NCBI GenBank assembly: GCA_052034135.1
Contig: JBPOJC010000051.1
Location: forward strand, 1-27,083
Length of the DNA stretch: 27,083 nt
Reading direction: 5' to 3'
Source of the DNA: JAGPKI01 sp052034135
GTDB lineage: Bacteria; Caldisericota; Caldisericia; UBA6126; JAGPKI01
This document shows, piece after piece, positions 24,434-27,083 of the stretch. A model generated the notes under the pieces. It searched no databases. It was not told the origin of the DNA and saw only the letters and a list, made by a program, of their open reading frames with translations. Position numbers and translations under genes: made by a program. Numbering within the stretch: position 1 is the stretch's first letter; every line of letters begins with the position of its first letter.

Positions 24434-25597
24434 ATGTTTAAGGAAAGGGAGTTATTAAAAAAAGTAATTCCTTGTTTACGCTCGTCTGAGCCCATTTTTA
24501 TTGAGGGTATTAGGGGGGTAGGTAAGTCTACTTTATTAAAACATATTTATAATAAAGTAGAAACTAATAATAAACTTTTCTTGGACTTTGAAAATCCTAT
24601 AAACCGTAAATATTTTGAAGGTGAAAATTTTGAGAGAATTAAATCTTCTCTTGAAATACTTGGTTTAGATTTTGAAAATGAAAAAGCCTATATATTTTTA
24701 GATGAAGTAAGAGAAATTAGCAATTTAATTTCAGCAATTAATTACTTTGTTAAAACTTATAATGTGAAATTTTTGCTAACATCTTCAGTCTGTTCTCCGA
24801 AATTTAAAATAGAAACTTTACAAGATAACATGATTTTATTTGAATTGCTTCCTCTTAGTTTTAAAGAATTTTTATCTTTTAAAGGAGCGAAAATTAAGCC
24901 TCCCGCAGAAGAAAGGGGTATTACTCGACAAATTTATGATGTTCTTTCTAATATGTATGAAGAGTATATCCTTTTTGGAGGTTTTCCAGAAGTTGTTCTT
25001 AAAAAAACTATTGATGAAAAAAGAGAAACAATTGAAAATATTTTTTCATCCTTTTTTAAGTTTGATGTTGTTCAATTTAGTAGTTTCAGAAAGAGTGAAG
25101 CTATTCGTGATCTTATGCTTCTCTTAATGCAAAGAGTTGGCCAGAAGCTCGATGTACAAAGGTTATCTGAGGATATTCATTTATCAAGAGCAACAACTTA
25201 TGAATATATATCTTTCCTTGAAAAAGCTCACTTTATAAAAACGGTGAATCCAATAAGCTTTAACAATAATCTGGAAATAAAGAAAACATCAAAAGTTTAT
25301 GTTTGTGATACAGGGCTTATAAATAACTTTGTAAGAATTTCAGAAGAAGATTTATTTAAAAATAGTGTTTTTCAGAACATCCGCGGAAATGAAGACCTTT
25401 ATTATTACCAGAAAAAGAGTGGAGCATCAATTGATTTTGTAATAAAAAATAAAGCTTATAATGTAAAAATAAGCCCTAAACGAGCGGACATAAGCCGACT
25501 GAAGAGGCTTAGTGTGAATGTTGGGGCTAAAGAATCTAAAATAATTTCGAAAAATTATTCTGAATATGAGGATGTCATATATGCTTTTATGCTGTGA
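24434..25597 (+). CDS. AAA_14/DUF4143 family ATPase
   Basis: This 387-residue protein belongs to a large, poorly understood family of P-loop ATPases common in anaerobes and archaea. The Walker A motif is GIRGVGKST (25-33) and Walker B is YIFLDE (Asp90, Glu91). TSSVC and the F-x-L-L-P-L-S-F-x-E-F segment (LFELLPLSFKEFLSF) are family hallmarks. The second half is DUF4143-like, with YILFGGFPEVV, a winged-helix-like stretch (LSEDIHLSRATTYEYISFLE) and KVYVCDTGLINNF. The C-terminus resembles the PD-(D/E)xK fold, but where the family often has EVK it reads NVK (SIDFVIKNKAYNVKIS), so nuclease activity is unlikely. It stands alone, with its own promoter. Role unknown. Confidence 0.9.
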   Translation: MFKERELLKKVIPCLRSSEPIFIEGIRGVGKSTLLKHIYNKVETNNKLFLDFENPINRKYFEGENFERIKSSLEILGLDFENEKAYIFLDEVREISNLISAINYFVKTYNVKFLLTSSVCSPKFKIETLQDNMILFELLPLSFKEFLSFKGAKIKPPAEERGITRQIYDVLSNMYEEYILFGGFPEVVLKKTIDEKRETIENIFSSFFKFDVVQFSSFRKSEAIRDLMLLLMQRVGQKLDVQRLSEDIHLSRATTYEYISFLEKAHFIKTVNPISFNNNLEIKKTSKVYVCDTGLINNFVRISEEDLFKNSVFQNIRGNEDLYYYQKKSGASIDFVIKNKAYNVKISPKRADISRLKRLSVNVGAKESKIISKNYSEYEDVIYAFML

Positions 25598-25687
25598 AGT
25601 TTTATTTGTTGTATTGAACCTATTTAGGTACAAATGGATATTTAAGAATATAGTAGATAAACTTTCATTGATTGAAAGGAGTTAATA

Positions 25688-27083
25688 ATGAGGAAGAGTT
25701 TAAGTTTTTTGGTTGTTTTGTTTTTGATACTTTCTCAATTTGCATTTTTAGAAATTTCGTTTGCTTTAACTGCCGCTGATGTTACCGTTACGCCTCCAAT
25801 TGCAGGGCATGTTGCTTCTTACACAATTAAATTTACTCTTGGCACTAGTTCTGGTTACGCAATACCTGAAACTGGTTATATAAAAATTAGTTTTCCTACT
25901 GGAACTACTCTTCCAACTTCAATGGATAAAAGTTGCGTTACAGTAAATGGAAGCCCTGCTTTAGAAGATCCAAAGATATCAAGCACAACTATTAGAGTTA
26001 TGGTTCCTTCTCCAATTACAGCTGGATCAGATGTTACAATTGCTTTTTCAACTAACTGTAGTATTAAAAATCCCACATCATCTACTGGTAATTTAAGACT
26101 TAAAGTAGAAACGGGTTATCTCGTTGGAACAGTTGAAACAAAAATAGAGGGTCCAGTAGACTCAAATAAATATTTTATAGGAGCTCCAGCAGATGTTACT
26201 GTTTCACCTAATACAGATGGGTCAGAGTTTGTTGAATATAAGATTGTATGGAAGGTTGGAAATGAAGGAGCATTATCAAAAGATACCGATGAAATAACTA
26301 TTGAATTTGACTCAGTTTATACTGCTCCTAAAGCTCTATTTTCAGGTAAAATACCTGCAAGTTATATTCTTGTAAATAATAAACCTCTTAATTATGATGC
26401 TAACTGTACAAGTACTCCTTTAACATTAAAATTTAAAGTTCCTGTTGATGTTACAAATAGCTCACAGGTAACTGTTATATTAACAAATTCTGTTGGAATG
26501 GTCAATCCAGCCGCAGGTGTTTATCAGATAAAGATAAGCACTACAAAAGAACCAACAAAAATCGATTCAAACCCTTATACTATTTACGATGCAATTGAAT
26601 TTTTTGACCTTGATGGAGATGCAACAAATGGAGTTCAAGGAGTCGAAGTTAACCCTTACACGGTAAGCGTAGAAGCAGAATATAAAATTGGAATAATAGT
26701 AAATGTACCACTCTCTGCAAATTACGGGACTATAACCATTGCTTTTCCCACTGGCACTACTCTTCCGTCTGCTATTCCTGCCTCATCTGTTATATTTAAT
26801 GTTAATGGAACCACTTATTCACTTATTTTTGATCCTGTAAGAAGTGGAAATAATATAATAATAACTGTTCCTACCGACATTACTGCAGGAGCTAAAATTA
26901 CTATTACTTTTCTGAAATCGCTAAAAATTAAAAATCCAACAAAAGCCGGCATATACACCCTTCAAGTAATGACCTCAGCCCAACCTTATTATAGAGTTTC
27001 TCCTCCTTATGCTATAGGGACTTCTGTTACAAATGTTAAAGTAACACCTACCCCTGATACTAAGGGTTCAGATAATACTCAAT
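25688..27083 (+). CDS. Secreted surface protein with Ig-like repeats, cut off by window end
   Basis: The frame opens with ATG 25688 and stays open for 465 codons to the window edge. AAAGGAG at 25675-25681 is a good ribosome site. A signal peptide (MRKSLSFLVVLFLIL, cleaved near ISFA at 26) is followed by beta-rich, Thr/Ser/Pro-rich repeats beginning at about residues 31, 169, 318 and 449 with ADVTVTPP, ADVTVSPN, GVEVNPYT and NVKVTPTP. Shared motifs are FPTGTTLP (units 1 and 3) and I-K-N-P-T near the end of units 1 and 3. Only six or seven acidic or aromatic landmarks are conserved, as in fast-changing surface proteins. It could be an S-layer or adhesin-like protein; the C-terminal anchor, which would decide, is outside the window. 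Confidence 0.85.
   Translation, partial: MRKSLSFLVVLFLILSQFAFLEISFALTAADVTVTPPIAGHVASYTIKFTLGTSSGYAIPETGYIKISFPTGTTLPTSMDKSCVTVNGSPALEDPKISSTTIRVMVPSPITAGSDVTIAFSTNCSIKNPTSSTGNLRLKVETGYLVGTVETKIEGPVDSNKYFIGAPADVTVSPNTDGSEFVEYKIVWKVGNEGALSKDTDEITIEFDSVYTAPKALFSGKIPASYILVNNKPLNYDANCTSTPLTLKFKVPVDVTNSSQVTVILTNSVGMVNPAAGVYQIKISTTKEPTKIDSNPYTIYDAIEFFDLDGDATNGVQGVEVNPYTVSVEAEYKIGIIVNVPLSANYGTITIAFPTGTTLPSAIPASSVIFNVNGTTYSLIFDPVRSGNNIIITVPTDITAGAKITITFLKSLKIKNPTKAGIYTLQVMTSAQPYYRVSPPYAIGTSVTNVKVTPTPDTKGSDNTQ

Overview
The window comes from a low-GC bacterium (roughly 30% GC by eye, with AGA, ATA and TTA codons common) that is probably anaerobic and possibly thermophilic. It does not fix the taxon. 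Spacer repeats of the 'gcgaagaatctcctc' and 'attcccgctttcgcgggaat' kind, and surface proteins with Ig-like repeats, occur in several deep-branching thermophiles; a Caldisericum-like or similar candidate-phylum bacterium is a guess, not a result.

Layout. (1) 1-127, minus strand: tRNA-Ala(UGC), cut by the window edge, and tRNA-Ile(GAU). This is the pair usually found in the 16S-23S spacer, but no 16S rRNA lies upstream of it. (2) About 255-600 and 11452-12140: two intergenic clusters of one dispersed repeat family, in the same orientation on either side of the purine genes. Apparent ORFs inside them are repeat artefacts. (3) 912-11340, plus strand: a tight purine operon, purA-purB-purS-purQ-purL-purF-purN-purH-purD. 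It covers most steps from PRPP to IMP and on to AMP, but lacks purM, purE/purK, purC and the GMP genes. PurF appears to start at a non-standard ATT codon (6506); any conventional start would remove the catalytic cysteine. (4) 12359-15487, plus: a large secreted subtilisin-like protease with a PA insert, a FlgD-like Ig domain, a cohesin-like domain and a C-terminal dockerin. (5) 15566-18134, minus: an ECF sigma factor, a one-pass membrane anti-sigma-like protein whose outer part resembles DUF5666, and a secreted protein made of three DUF5666-like repeats, ending at a strong hairpin terminator. (6) 18323-24074, plus: a probable seven-gene operon of TlpA-like thioredoxin lipoprotein, rsmD, coaD, a coiled-coil protein, an FmdB-type zinc ribbon, a secreted M28 peptidase with a C-terminal dockerin, and a membrane-anchored protein with GerMN-like domains. 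(7) 24434-25597: an AAA_14/DUF4143 ATPase that may be transcribed as a leaderless mRNA. (8) 25688 to the window end: the start of a secreted surface protein with Ig-like repeats of about 140 residues.

The accessory part (12.3-27 kb) is mostly envelope and extracellular biology: two dockerin-bearing peptidases (one also carrying a cohesin-like domain), a transmembrane sigma/anti-sigma switch with an OB-like outer domain shared with its secreted neighbour, and a large surface protein. A small dockerin-cohesin-assembled surface protease system is the most interesting hypothesis here. It rests on domain recognition by eye and has not been tested.
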